A stretch of 14,906 nucleotides of DNA. Source: Bacillota bacterium (GTDB lineage Bacteria > Bacillota > Clostridia > Lachnospirales > Lachnospiraceae). The stretch lies in assembly GCA_023410575.1 (NCBI GenBank), contig JAEYPP010000053.1, positions 1 to 14,906 on the forward strand, in the 5' to 3' direction. The notes beneath the pieces are model-generated. The model was not told the DNA's origin. It was given only the letters and a program-made list of their open reading frames with translations, and searched no databases. The position numbers were made by a program, and so were the translations under genes. This document shows, in pieces, positions 1 to 7,147 of this stretch. The stretch's first letter is position 1; every line of letters begins with the position of its first letter.

Positions 1-179
1 ATACATTGAGGAGCCTTACAAGTTTTCAAATGCTGCTTGTCCGTATTTACACAAATAAACTCAACACCTAATATATTTTCTTCAACCATGCGATTAACCG
101 CATTATTACCTGCTCCACCAACTCCAACAACAAGTATCTTTGCAGCAGAATCTGATTCATTCATTCTTATCTCAAGCAA
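1..179 (-). CDS. ftsZ: Cell division protein FtsZ, N-terminal fragment
   Basis: The last cluster gene runs off the left edge; about 59 codons are present. FtsZ is the tubulin-like GTPase that polymerises into the cytoplasmic division ring. The visible protein begins LEIRMNESDSAAKILVVGVG and continues with GGAGNNAVNRM and then VEFICVNTD, the conserved N-terminal nucleotide-binding strand and glycine loop of FtsZ. I place the start at a TTG (177-179) because AAGGAGG lies 7 nt upstream; the first ATG (162-164) would be about 22 nt from that site. The GTPase signature GGGTGTG and the C-terminal peptide lie outside the window. The gene is separated from ftsQ by 229 bp containing a promoter-like sequence. 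No ftsA lies upstream. Confidence 0.95.
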   Translation of the reverse strand, partial: MLEIRMNESDSAAKILVVGVGGAGNNAVNRMVEENILGVEFICVNTDKQHLKTCKAPQC

Positions 180-350
180 GGTATTTCCTCCTTCTCATTC
201 ATTCCTTCTATTATCACTAATACCTCGGCTAACAAGCATCATCTGTAAGAAAATGCCACATACCATCTAAAGTGCCCAAGTATTTATTATCTGAAGTTTT
301 TTGCACTATATATAGTATCTCGTGCCAAAATCATTTTAATCCTATACTAT

Positions 351-379
351 ATAATATATATAAATTACAAAAATATCAA
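351..379 (-). promoter_or_regulatory. Putative sigmaA promoter for ftsZ
   Basis: On the minus strand TTGATA (374-379) and TATTAT (351-356) are separated by exactly 17 bp, giving predicted initiation near 344 and a leader of about 165 nt before the ftsZ TTG. It lies in the 229-bp space between ftsQ and ftsZ (180-408), the longest gap within the left half of the cluster. The region is very AT-rich, so a chance match is possible. It would let ftsZ be transcribed independently of the upstream wall genes, as is common. I saw no convincing hairpin terminator after ftsQ. Confidence 0.5.
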
Positions 380-408
380 GTAGTATTTGCTCTTTTTTAT
401 GGAAAATT

Positions 409-1158
409 TCATTTATTCAAAGGTTTCGCAGTGATTTTTTTATTTTCTTCTTCATAATACCTCATATCGTATCTCAATTTCATACTTTCTGCTTCTTTTA
501 AGATATTAGGGATCGCCGAAATCTGAGTATCATAAAAGTCTCGTTTGCCAAGTAAAAATTCATTTTCTTCGCAAGTTAGGGTCACTTCATAGCTTGAATT
601 AATGAATACCTTGTCCACATTGATTTCGAACTTTTGAATCAATTTCGTTAAGTTCAATATCATATCGTATAAAGAACTCTTTTGTATTTCTAACTGTTCC
701 TTAAGAACAATTTTATCAAATTTCAAACCGGTAATCAATGGGATACCATCGATTCGTTCCTTCGAACTTTCGACTACGATTCCATCTCGATCAAAATACA
801 TATAACTTCCCATTAGTTCAACGCAACCAATCATTATTTTCTCATAAACTTTCACTTTAATTGTATGATTGTCTTCCATTGAAATAGAATAGCTCTCAAT
901 ATACGGTATTTCTTTATGGTCAGTAAATTTATATCTTAAGTACATTAAAAATGTAATAGAATCTGATGACTTTGACATCAGTTTCTCTTTTATCTCTTCA
1001 TCGGAGTACTGAGTACATCCTTCGACTACAATATTTTTAACTTGAAACGTTTGGGAAATGATGACATAGCCTCCCAAAATTACAAAAAAGAATAGCGCCA
1101 TCGTGATTAGAAGTTTTCTAATTGGGTGTCGTCTTTTATTTTGTAATCGCCCCTCCAT
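409..1158 (-). CDS. ftsQ: Cell division protein FtsQ/DivIB
   Basis: Bitopic division protein of 249 aa. It has a short basic cytoplasmic tail (residues 1-15), one transmembrane helix (about 16-35), then an extracytoplasmic POTRA-like region (about 38-107, starting FQVKNIVVEGCTQYSDEEI) and a beta-rich domain (about 110-235). In the family this protein links the septal ring to FtsL/DivIC and to the PBP-FtsW synthase. POTRA proteins of this layout are highly divergent, so the call rests on topology, the VKNIVVEG strand and position between murA and ftsZ. The ATG at 1158 is preceded by AGGAGG about 10 nt away. That ribosome site overlaps the TAG stop of murA (gap 14 bp), which indicates cotranscription and possible translational coupling. 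Stop codon TGA. Confidence 0.88.
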   Translation of the reverse strand: MEGRLQNKRRHPIRKLLITMALFFFVILGGYVIISQTFQVKNIVVEGCTQYSDEEIKEKLMSKSSDSITFLMYLRYKFTDHKEIPYIESYSISMEDNHTIKVKVYEKIMIGCVELMGSYMYFDRDGIVVESSKERIDGIPLITGLKFDKIVLKEQLEIQKSSLYDMILNLTKLIQKFEINVDKVFINSSYEVTLTCEENEFLLGKRDFYDTQISAIPNILKEAESMKLRYDMRYYEEENKKITAKPLNK

Positions 1159-1172
1159 ACTTTAGGTTCCTC

Positions 1173-2426
1173 CTATTGTCTCCATCTTATATTAGCATTT
1201 AATTGTCTTAAATCTTTAACGATATCGACATATCCTCTCTTAACATAATCTAAATCGTCTATAATCGTCTCACCTTCTGATATAAGACCTGCAATAATTA
1301 AGGCAGCTCCACCGCGTAAATCTTTAGCCTTCAGTACATTACCAAGGAATTTTCGCTTCCCTTGAATTCGAGCACATTTTCCTTCAATTGATATCTTAGC
1401 CCCTAATCGTATTAATTCCTCTACAATCAGATATCTTTCCTCAAAAATCTCTTCTACAATCATACTATCTCCGAGTGCTTGAGAAAGAAGTACCATAAAC
1501 TGAGATTGAAGATCGGTTGGAAATCCAGGAAATGGTTTCGTAATAATCGATTTAGGTGCAACTAGAGTTCCCTTTCTTTGGATTCTTGCACGATAATTAT
1601 CGACCTCAATATCACATCCCATAAAGCGAAGAACTCGAATCACTTCCGTTAAATCTTCTGTTACAACTCCATCAATAACTGCATCTCCACCACAAGCCGC
1701 AACTGCCACAAGATAGGTACCTGCAACAATTCGATCTGGTGGTATAAAAAACTCGCTATCATGTAAGTTATTAACACCATCAATAATTAAGTGATTCGTA
1801 CGAATACCCTGAATGTTTGCACCAGCATTATTTAAAAATTCACACAATGCAATTACCTCTGGTTCCAATGCTGCATTAATAATTTCAGTTCTGCCTGGTG
1901 CAAGACACGCTGCTAATAATATATTTTCCGTAGCACCTACACTTGGAAAAACTAAGTTTAATATAGTACCATGAATCTCAGTGCCATCTGCATACACTAA
2001 TTTGATATCTTCATCAAATACTACACCCATTTCCTCCAAAGCTCGAAGATGAATGTCCACCTTTCTTTCTCCGATGGAACATCCTCCTGGGTAGGCAATC
2101 TTTGCTATATCATGCCGACCTAGCATTGCTCCTAAAAACAAAAAAGAACCTCTTGTTTTCCTTGCTGCATCTTCTAACACTTCATGTTTTACAACATCGC
2201 TAGCATCAATGATTAAGTCAGTGTTGTCCCAATTTACAAGACATCCCATTTCAATTAAAACTTGAATCATATTTTGGACATCCAATATTCTAGGACAATT
2301 TTTTAGTACTGTAGTGCCATGATTTAGAATAGTAGCCGCTATGATAGGTAGTGCAGCATTTTTCGAGCCCTGTATATGAACTTCACCGGACAACATTGAT
2401 TTGCCCTGAATGATTACTGATGACAT
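1173..2426 (-). CDS. murA: UDP-N-acetylglucosamine 1-carboxyvinyltransferase MurA
   Basis: First committed step of peptidoglycan precursor synthesis in the cytoplasm: transfer of enolpyruvate from phosphoenolpyruvate to UDP-GlcNAc. The length (417 aa) is normal. Seen directly: GSKNAALP with Lys22 and Asn23 (substrate-binding positions of the family), the loop PGGCSIGERKVDIHLRALE with the catalytic cysteine at 116, TRGSFLFLGAMLGR near 91-104, and FPTDLQSQF with the general-base aspartate. Presence of Cys rather than Asp at the active site is the form that fosfomycin alkylates. The ATG at 2426 has GAGGT 6-8 nt upstream. It follows ftsW after 97 bp without a clear terminator and is 14 bp from ftsQ. 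Many Firmicutes carry two MurA paralogues; whether this one is the main enzyme cannot be read here. Confidence 0.96.
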   Translation of the reverse strand: MSSVIIQGKSMLSGEVHIQGSKNAALPIIAATILNHGTTVLKNCPRILDVQNMIQVLIEMGCLVNWDNTDLIIDASDVVKHEVLEDAARKTRGSFLFLGAMLGRHDIAKIAYPGGCSIGERKVDIHLRALEEMGVVFDEDIKLVYADGTEIHGTILNLVFPSVGATENILLAACLAPGRTEIINAALEPEVIALCEFLNNAGANIQGIRTNHLIIDGVNNLHDSEFFIPPDRIVAGTYLVAVAACGGDAVIDGVVTEDLTEVIRVLRFMGCDIEVDNYRARIQRKGTLVAPKSIITKPFPGFPTDLQSQFMVLLSQALGDSMIVEEIFEERYLIVEELIRLGAKISIEGKCARIQGKRKFLGNVLKAKDLRGGAALIIAGLISEGETIIDDLDYVKRGYVDIVKDLRQLNANIRWRQ

Positions 2427-2523
2427 TAAAATACCTCAACGTAATGAATATAGTATCATATTATGCCATCTGAAAAAATTCGTTACTGATGCTAAAATGC
2501 CAGCATATAGCCTGTATTTCTTC

Positions 2524-3678
2524 CTATCTCTCTTGAACAATTCGATTCGATACACTAAGTACTAGCCCCATCTCCACAAGTAAAACCATTAAAGAACTTC
2601 CTCCGTAGCTGATAAATGGTAACGGAATACCAGTTGCAGGTATCGTATTCGTAACAACTGCAACATTAATTAGTACCTGTACGGCTATGTGAGTGAATAC
2701 ACCAGTTGCAATCAAACCACCAAATAAATCTGGAGCATTGATTGCAATCGTAAACAATCTCCATAGTAATAATAAAAATAACAATAATACTGCAATTGCA
2801 CCAAACATACCCAATTCTTCACAGATGACAGAAAAAATCATATCGTTATGAGCCTCAGGTATAAAGCCAAGCTTTTGCATACTCTGGCCTAAACCTTTTC
2901 CAAATAAGCCTCCAGAAGCAATTGCATACAAACCTTGTAAAATCTGATATCCCTTCTTGTGGTTTTCAACGTCCCGCCAAATCTCAATACGCTCGGATCG
3001 ATAGGATACACCAAAGATTGCAATAAAAGCCGCGACGCCAAAGATAATTCCAGAAACCAGAAAGTATCCTTTTTTCCTACTTGCAACGAAACAGATGGCA
3101 ACCATGATGGCACTAATAATAAGTGCAGTACTAAAGTTTTCTACAACAACTAATACAATTAATGGTCCAACAAAAACACAGACACGCATAAAGCCAAGAA
3201 ATCGATCCAGTTTTCGTGGTGCTAACTGAACTATGTATGCAGTAAATAAAACAACACATATTTTTGTTAATTCAGAAGGTTGGAATTGCCCTAGAATAGG
3301 GACAGGAATCCAACGCTGTGATCCTCCAGTAACCTTACCAACGACTAATACAACTGTTTGCAATATGAGACATAACATAAATAATAACGTTACTGGACGA
3401 AAACGAATAATTGGCAACTTTTTTATATAAAGATGATAATCGATTTTAGATACGAAAATCATAACTGGTATACCAGCAATCATAGCTAACAGTTGTCTCT
3501 TTAAAAACTTCGCTGGTTCCTGATAATACTTTGCTGCATTGTACGAACTAGTACTATAGATCATTACCAAACCAAAGCAGACCAAGAATATGATTAAAAA
3601 CAGCAAGCTGTAATCATAATAATTTCTACCTCTTCTTCTCTTTCCTTGTTCCATCTCTTCCCTGGTCAAATGCTTCAC
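2524..3678 (-). CDS. ftsW: SEDS glycosyltransferase FtsW/SpoVE
   Basis: Polytopic peptidoglycan polymerase of the SEDS family (RodA/FtsW/SpoVE), which makes glycan strands from lipid II as partner of a class B PBP. About ten hydrophobic helices are visible in 384 aa. Conserved SEDS blocks: GSQRWIPVPILGQFQPSELTKI (about 119-140), PEAHNDMIFSVICEELG (about 274-290) with Asp279 at the family's essential acidic position, and GIPLPFISYGGSSL (350-363). The longest frame starts with GTG at 3678, 11 bp after murD, with only a distant GAGGA (inside the murD stop region). The ATG at codon 9 (3654) has AGGGA close upstream and is a possible alternative. FtsW and SpoVE cannot be separated by motif. The neighbouring PASTA-bearing PBP fits a SpoVD-SpoVE pair, but a division role is equally possible. 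Confidence 0.94.
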   Translation of the reverse strand: MKHLTREEMEQGKRRRGRNYYDYSLLFLIIFLVCFGLVMIYSTSSYNAAKYYQEPAKFLKRQLLAMIAGIPVMIFVSKIDYHLYIKKLPIIRFRPVTLLFMLCLILQTVVLVVGKVTGGSQRWIPVPILGQFQPSELTKICVVLFTAYIVQLAPRKLDRFLGFMRVCVFVGPLIVLVVVENFSTALIISAIMVAICFVASRKKGYFLVSGIIFGVAAFIAIFGVSYRSERIEIWRDVENHKKGYQILQGLYAIASGGLFGKGLGQSMQKLGFIPEAHNDMIFSVICEELGMFGAIAVLLLFLLLLWRLFTIAINAPDLFGGLIATGVFTHIAVQVLINVAVVTNTIPATGIPLPFISYGGSSLMVLLVEMGLVLSVSNRIVQER

Positions 3679-3689
3679 CTCGCTACAAT

Positions 3690-5051
3690 TTATTCCTCAA
3701 TCGCATTCGCATATTCTTTGAACATACATCCACGTTCTTCATAATTTTTGAACATTCCCCAACTTGCGCAACAAGGTGATAGTAAGACAGATTCTCCTTC
3801 TTTTGCATGTTTGGAGCAAAAATCTACAGCTTCTTTTAAACTATCCACGAGTACTATATTTTCAATTCCTAAACGTTGCGCAGCTGATTTAATTTTCTCC
3901 CTTGTCTGACCTAGTAAAACTAGGTAATTCACTTTACCGTCAAACGCTTGAATCCATTCATCATAATCAGAGTCTTTATCGTAACCGCCTGCAATTAGTA
4001 ATGTCTTTGTCTGCATTGCCTTAATTGCCTGTATTGCTGCATCTGGATTCGTTCCTTTCGAATCATTATAATATTTCACACCATGCTTTGTTGTAACATA
4101 TTCAATTCGATGTTCAACTCCCTTAAATGCAATCAGAGCTTTTCTTATATCTTCAATTGGAACTCCACAACAAAGTGCAACTCCAACTGCTGCCATCACG
4201 TTTTCATAATTATGTCGACCAAAAATCTGAAGTTCATGAATATTAATAATTACTTTTTCACTAGTTCCATCCTGATACACAATATCATCATTGCTTAAAT
4301 AAATTCCCTTTTTAAGACAACGACTACTTGAAAACCATACGATATTTGTCGTAATCTTCTTTGCTGCTTCTTGTAATAGATTATCTTCATAATTTAATAC
4401 ACAATAATCTGAAGAAGTCTGATTTTCAGTTATTCTCAATTTTGCATTGACATAAGCCTCCATTGTATGATGGCGATTTAGATGGTCTGGTGTCAGATTT
4501 AAGATTGCACTTACATCTGGTCTAAAATTAATCACAGTTTCTAACTGAAAACTACTCATCTCAGCAACTGTGATAGAATTATCTTTTGTGTCCTTTACCA
4601 TCTGTGTATAAGGTACACCAATGTTACCAACAACAAAAACACTTTCATAATAAGTTTTCATAATCTCACCTACTAGAGTAGTTGTTGTCGTCTTACCATT
4701 CGTACCTGTAATTGCTACTATCTTCCCCTTCGAAAACTGATAAGCTAGCTCTATTTCACCAAGAATTGGAATACCACTATCTCTTAAATCATTAACAAAA
4801 GCCAAATCAGTAGGGACTCCTGGACTTAAAACCACATAATCCAAGTTATCTTTTATCTCATCCATTAATTCTCCAGTGATAATCTCGCCCTGATATCCCT
4901 GATTCAACTGTTCTATAATTGTTTCCTTTTCAAGATTTGCATTTGAATCATACAGAATGGTATGTGCTTTCTCCTCATCTAAGAGATTGAATGCTGCAAT
5001 ACCGCTTTTTCCAGCACCTACCACCAATACTTTTTTATCCTTGAAATTCAT
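3690..5051 (-). CDS. murD: UDP-N-acetylmuramoyl-L-alanine--D-glutamate ligase MurD
   Basis: Cytoplasmic Mur ligase adding D-glutamate to UDP-MurNAc-L-Ala with ATP. The length (453 aa) is typical. The N-terminal domain begins with KKVLVVGAGKSGIAA (Rossmann-like UDP site) and has LSPGVP at 75-80. The central ATPase has GTNGKTTTTT (P-loop 116-125), the LNLTPDHLNRH block near 184-194, and NAKLRI with Lys204 at the carbamylated-lysine position. The C-terminal domain has GRHN (278-281), YNDSKGTNPDA (328-338) and SPCCASWGMFKNYEERG (425-441), the MurD-specific ending. The ATG at 5051 follows GAGG by 8 nt. Gaps are 49 bp to the upstream PBP gene and 11 bp to ftsW. In related clusters mraY or murE/murF usually sits just upstream of murD; here neither does. 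Confidence 0.97.
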   Translation of the reverse strand: MNFKDKKVLVVGAGKSGIAAFNLLDEEKAHTILYDSNANLEKETIIEQLNQGYQGEIITGELMDEIKDNLDYVVLSPGVPTDLAFVNDLRDSGIPILGEIELAYQFSKGKIVAITGTNGKTTTTTLVGEIMKTYYESVFVVGNIGVPYTQMVKDTKDNSITVAEMSSFQLETVINFRPDVSAILNLTPDHLNRHHTMEAYVNAKLRITENQTSSDYCVLNYEDNLLQEAAKKITTNIVWFSSSRCLKKGIYLSNDDIVYQDGTSEKVIINIHELQIFGRHNYENVMAAVGVALCCGVPIEDIRKALIAFKGVEHRIEYVTTKHGVKYYNDSKGTNPDAAIQAIKAMQTKTLLIAGGYDKDSDYDEWIQAFDGKVNYLVLLGQTREKIKSAAQRLGIENIVLVDSLKEAVDFCSKHAKEGESVLLSPCCASWGMFKNYEERGCMFKEYANAIEE

Positions 5052-5100
5052 AAATGTAGCCTCTTTTCGCTAAAAATTCAATTAACTTTACTATTATAGG

Positions 5101-7050
5101 CTATTCTAAGTACAAAATCAAGTCACTATTGTTCTCAATCATCTCATTCTCTAAAGGAAATTGCTCAGTCACAGTATCCCCTTCACCAAGCCAATGAACT
5201 TCATCAAATGGATAACTAGCAATCAGTTTCTTTGCTTCTGCTTTCGTTAAACCTAAAAAGTTTGGTACACCAAACTTACCAATATTATATTCTTCTATTT
5301 CCTTTTCATTATACGACGGTTCAATTCCCATATACGGTAATACGTTATCAAACAAAGATGCAATAACTGGTGCAGCAATTGTTCCACCGTAATAAATCCC
5401 TTCTGGTTCGTCAATCAATACGATGGCAATCACCTTTGGATCGTTTGCTGGTGCGAATCCTATGAATGAAGAGATATACTTTCCTGAGCGTCTCGGTAAT
5501 TTCTCCGATGTTGCGGTTTTTCCACCTATTCGAAATCCTGGCAGATAAGCTCTTTTACCAGTTCCATCAGATACAACTGCTTCAAGAAGCATCTTCATAG
5601 TTTCAGAAGTTTCTTTGGTTACAGCATCATCTACCGTTTCATAGGATAATTCCTTAATTACAGTTCCCTCTGCATTCGTTACTTCAACGCCAAAATGAGG
5701 TGTTATCAAAGTTCCTCCATTTACAATCGCACTACCTGCACGAAGTAACTGTAATGGTGTAATCTGAAACGATTGGCCAAAGGACATCGTTGCAAGCTCT
5801 ACTGGCTTAACATTCTCAAGTTTATGCTTTATAGAATTTGCTTCTCCTGGAAGATCAACTCCAGTACGATTCGATAAACCAAGTTTATCAAAATAGTAAT
5901 AGAATTTTTCTGCTCCAACTCGAGCACCAATCTCCATAAATACTGGGTTGCAGGAATTCATAATCCCTTGAACAAAAGTTTCACTTCCATGGCCACCCGC
6001 TTTATGACAACGTATTTTTCTGTCTTCTACCACCTTATAGCCTGGGCAGAAGAACGTATCTGTTAATTTCACCACTTCCTCTTCTAACGCTGCTGTTGCA
6101 GTAACTATTTTAAAGCAAGACCCCGGCTCATACGTATCGCTGATACAAGGGTTTCTCCACATATTATTGAGCACAGCTGTCTTTTGTGTACTGGTTAATG
6201 GAGTATCCTTATATTTTTCCAGATAAGCTTCGTTAAAGGTGTAAGGTTGATTCAAATCAAATTCTGGCACGTTTGCCATTGCATAGATTTCACCATTCTG
6301 TGGATTCATAACAATCAAGCTGACACTATTTGCATTTTTCGCTTTCATAACCGTATCTGCTGCTTGTTCTGCGAATTTTTGAATGTTGATATCTAAACTA
6401 AGATAAACACTATTCCCTGGTACTGGTTCAATTCTATTTTCTGCAGCATCTTTTATCTCAATACCATGTGCCGTCGTTAAGGTAAGAATTGTTCCATTAA
6501 TACCTTGAAGATATTTATCATACTCTACTTCTAGTCCAATAATTCCTTGATTATCACTTCCCGTAAAGCCGATGACTTTGGAGGCTAAATCTTGGTACGG
6601 ATAAAACCGTTTGTAATCCTCATCCACCATCACTCCATCTAATGATAGATTTCGAATAAAATCGGCTGTTTCTTTATCCACATTCGACTTTATTCTCTCA
6701 ATCGAAGAGTATTTCTCTACTCTTTTACGAACGGCTTCCTCACTTAACGACAATGCTGACGACAACTCTTTAATTACAAGTTCAGGATTCGTAATCTGAT
6801 TATGTATTACCGAAATGGTACTTACCGACTTATTAGAGGCAATAACCGTACCATTGCGATCGTAAAGTATCCCACGTTCTGCTTTAATACTACGTTCACG
6901 TTCATGAAGTTCTTGAGCCTTGACGGCATATTCATCTGAGGCTACTACCATGAGATAAAACAGTCGTCCAATCAGATAACAACTGACTAAAAAAATTGCT
7001 ATTACTACATAAGACAGATTTTTTCTATTATAAGATTTATATCGATGCAT
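5101..7050 (-). CDS. spoVD: Class B penicillin-binding protein with one PASTA domain, SpoVD-like
   Basis: Bitopic D,D-transpeptidase of 649 aa that cross-links peptidoglycan outside the membrane. Domains: basic tail, transmembrane helix about 13-35, class B dimerisation/pedestal domain (about 50-220, with RGILYDRNG at 59-67), transpeptidase domain (about 240-575), and a single C-terminal PASTA domain (about 593-649, starting FGVPNFLGLTKAEA). Active-site motifs: SCFK with nucleophile Ser311, SCN at 366-368, and KTA at 511-513 where KTG is usual. The family layout with one PASTA matches SpoVD of Bacillus (spore cortex), and its place after another class B PBP matches the pbpB-spoVD order; a sporulation role is inference. 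The ATG at 7050 has GGTGGAG unusually close upstream. The 97-bp gap from the first PBP gene holds no clear terminator. Confidence 0.9.
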   Translation of the reverse strand: MHRYKSYNRKNLSYVVIAIFLVSCYLIGRLFYLMVVASDEYAVKAQELHERERSIKAERGILYDRNGTVIASNKSVSTISVIHNQITNPELVIKELSSALSLSEEAVRKRVEKYSSIERIKSNVDKETADFIRNLSLDGVMVDEDYKRFYPYQDLASKVIGFTGSDNQGIIGLEVEYDKYLQGINGTILTLTTAHGIEIKDAAENRIEPVPGNSVYLSLDINIQKFAEQAADTVMKAKNANSVSLIVMNPQNGEIYAMANVPEFDLNQPYTFNEAYLEKYKDTPLTSTQKTAVLNNMWRNPCISDTYEPGSCFKIVTATAALEEEVVKLTDTFFCPGYKVVEDRKIRCHKAGGHGSETFVQGIMNSCNPVFMEIGARVGAEKFYYYFDKLGLSNRTGVDLPGEANSIKHKLENVKPVELATMSFGQSFQITPLQLLRAGSAIVNGGTLITPHFGVEVTNAEGTVIKELSYETVDDAVTKETSETMKMLLEAVVSDGTGKRAYLPGFRIGGKTATSEKLPRRSGKYISSFIGFAPANDPKVIAIVLIDEPEGIYYGGTIAAPVIASLFDNVLPYMGIEPSYNEKEIEEYNIGKFGVPNFLGLTKAEAKKLIASYPFDEVHWLGEGDTVTEQFPLENEMIENNSDLILYLE

Positions 7051-7147
7051 GCTCCACCATACTGTAAACTCTTATCATTCTATTCTATTTAGGTACCACT
7101 TGTTTTATGATAATAAGTTTTCTAGCATGTACAACCCAATACTACAT

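Noticed and set aside
300..330. Sigma54-like TTGGCAC upstream of ftsZ
   Set aside because: The -12 TTGC element is missing at the required spacing.
2427..2523. Possible terminator or promoter between ftsW and murA
   Set aside because: The only stem (ATGCT/AGCAT) is 5 bp and far from the T-run, and no -35/-10 pair had good sequence and spacing.
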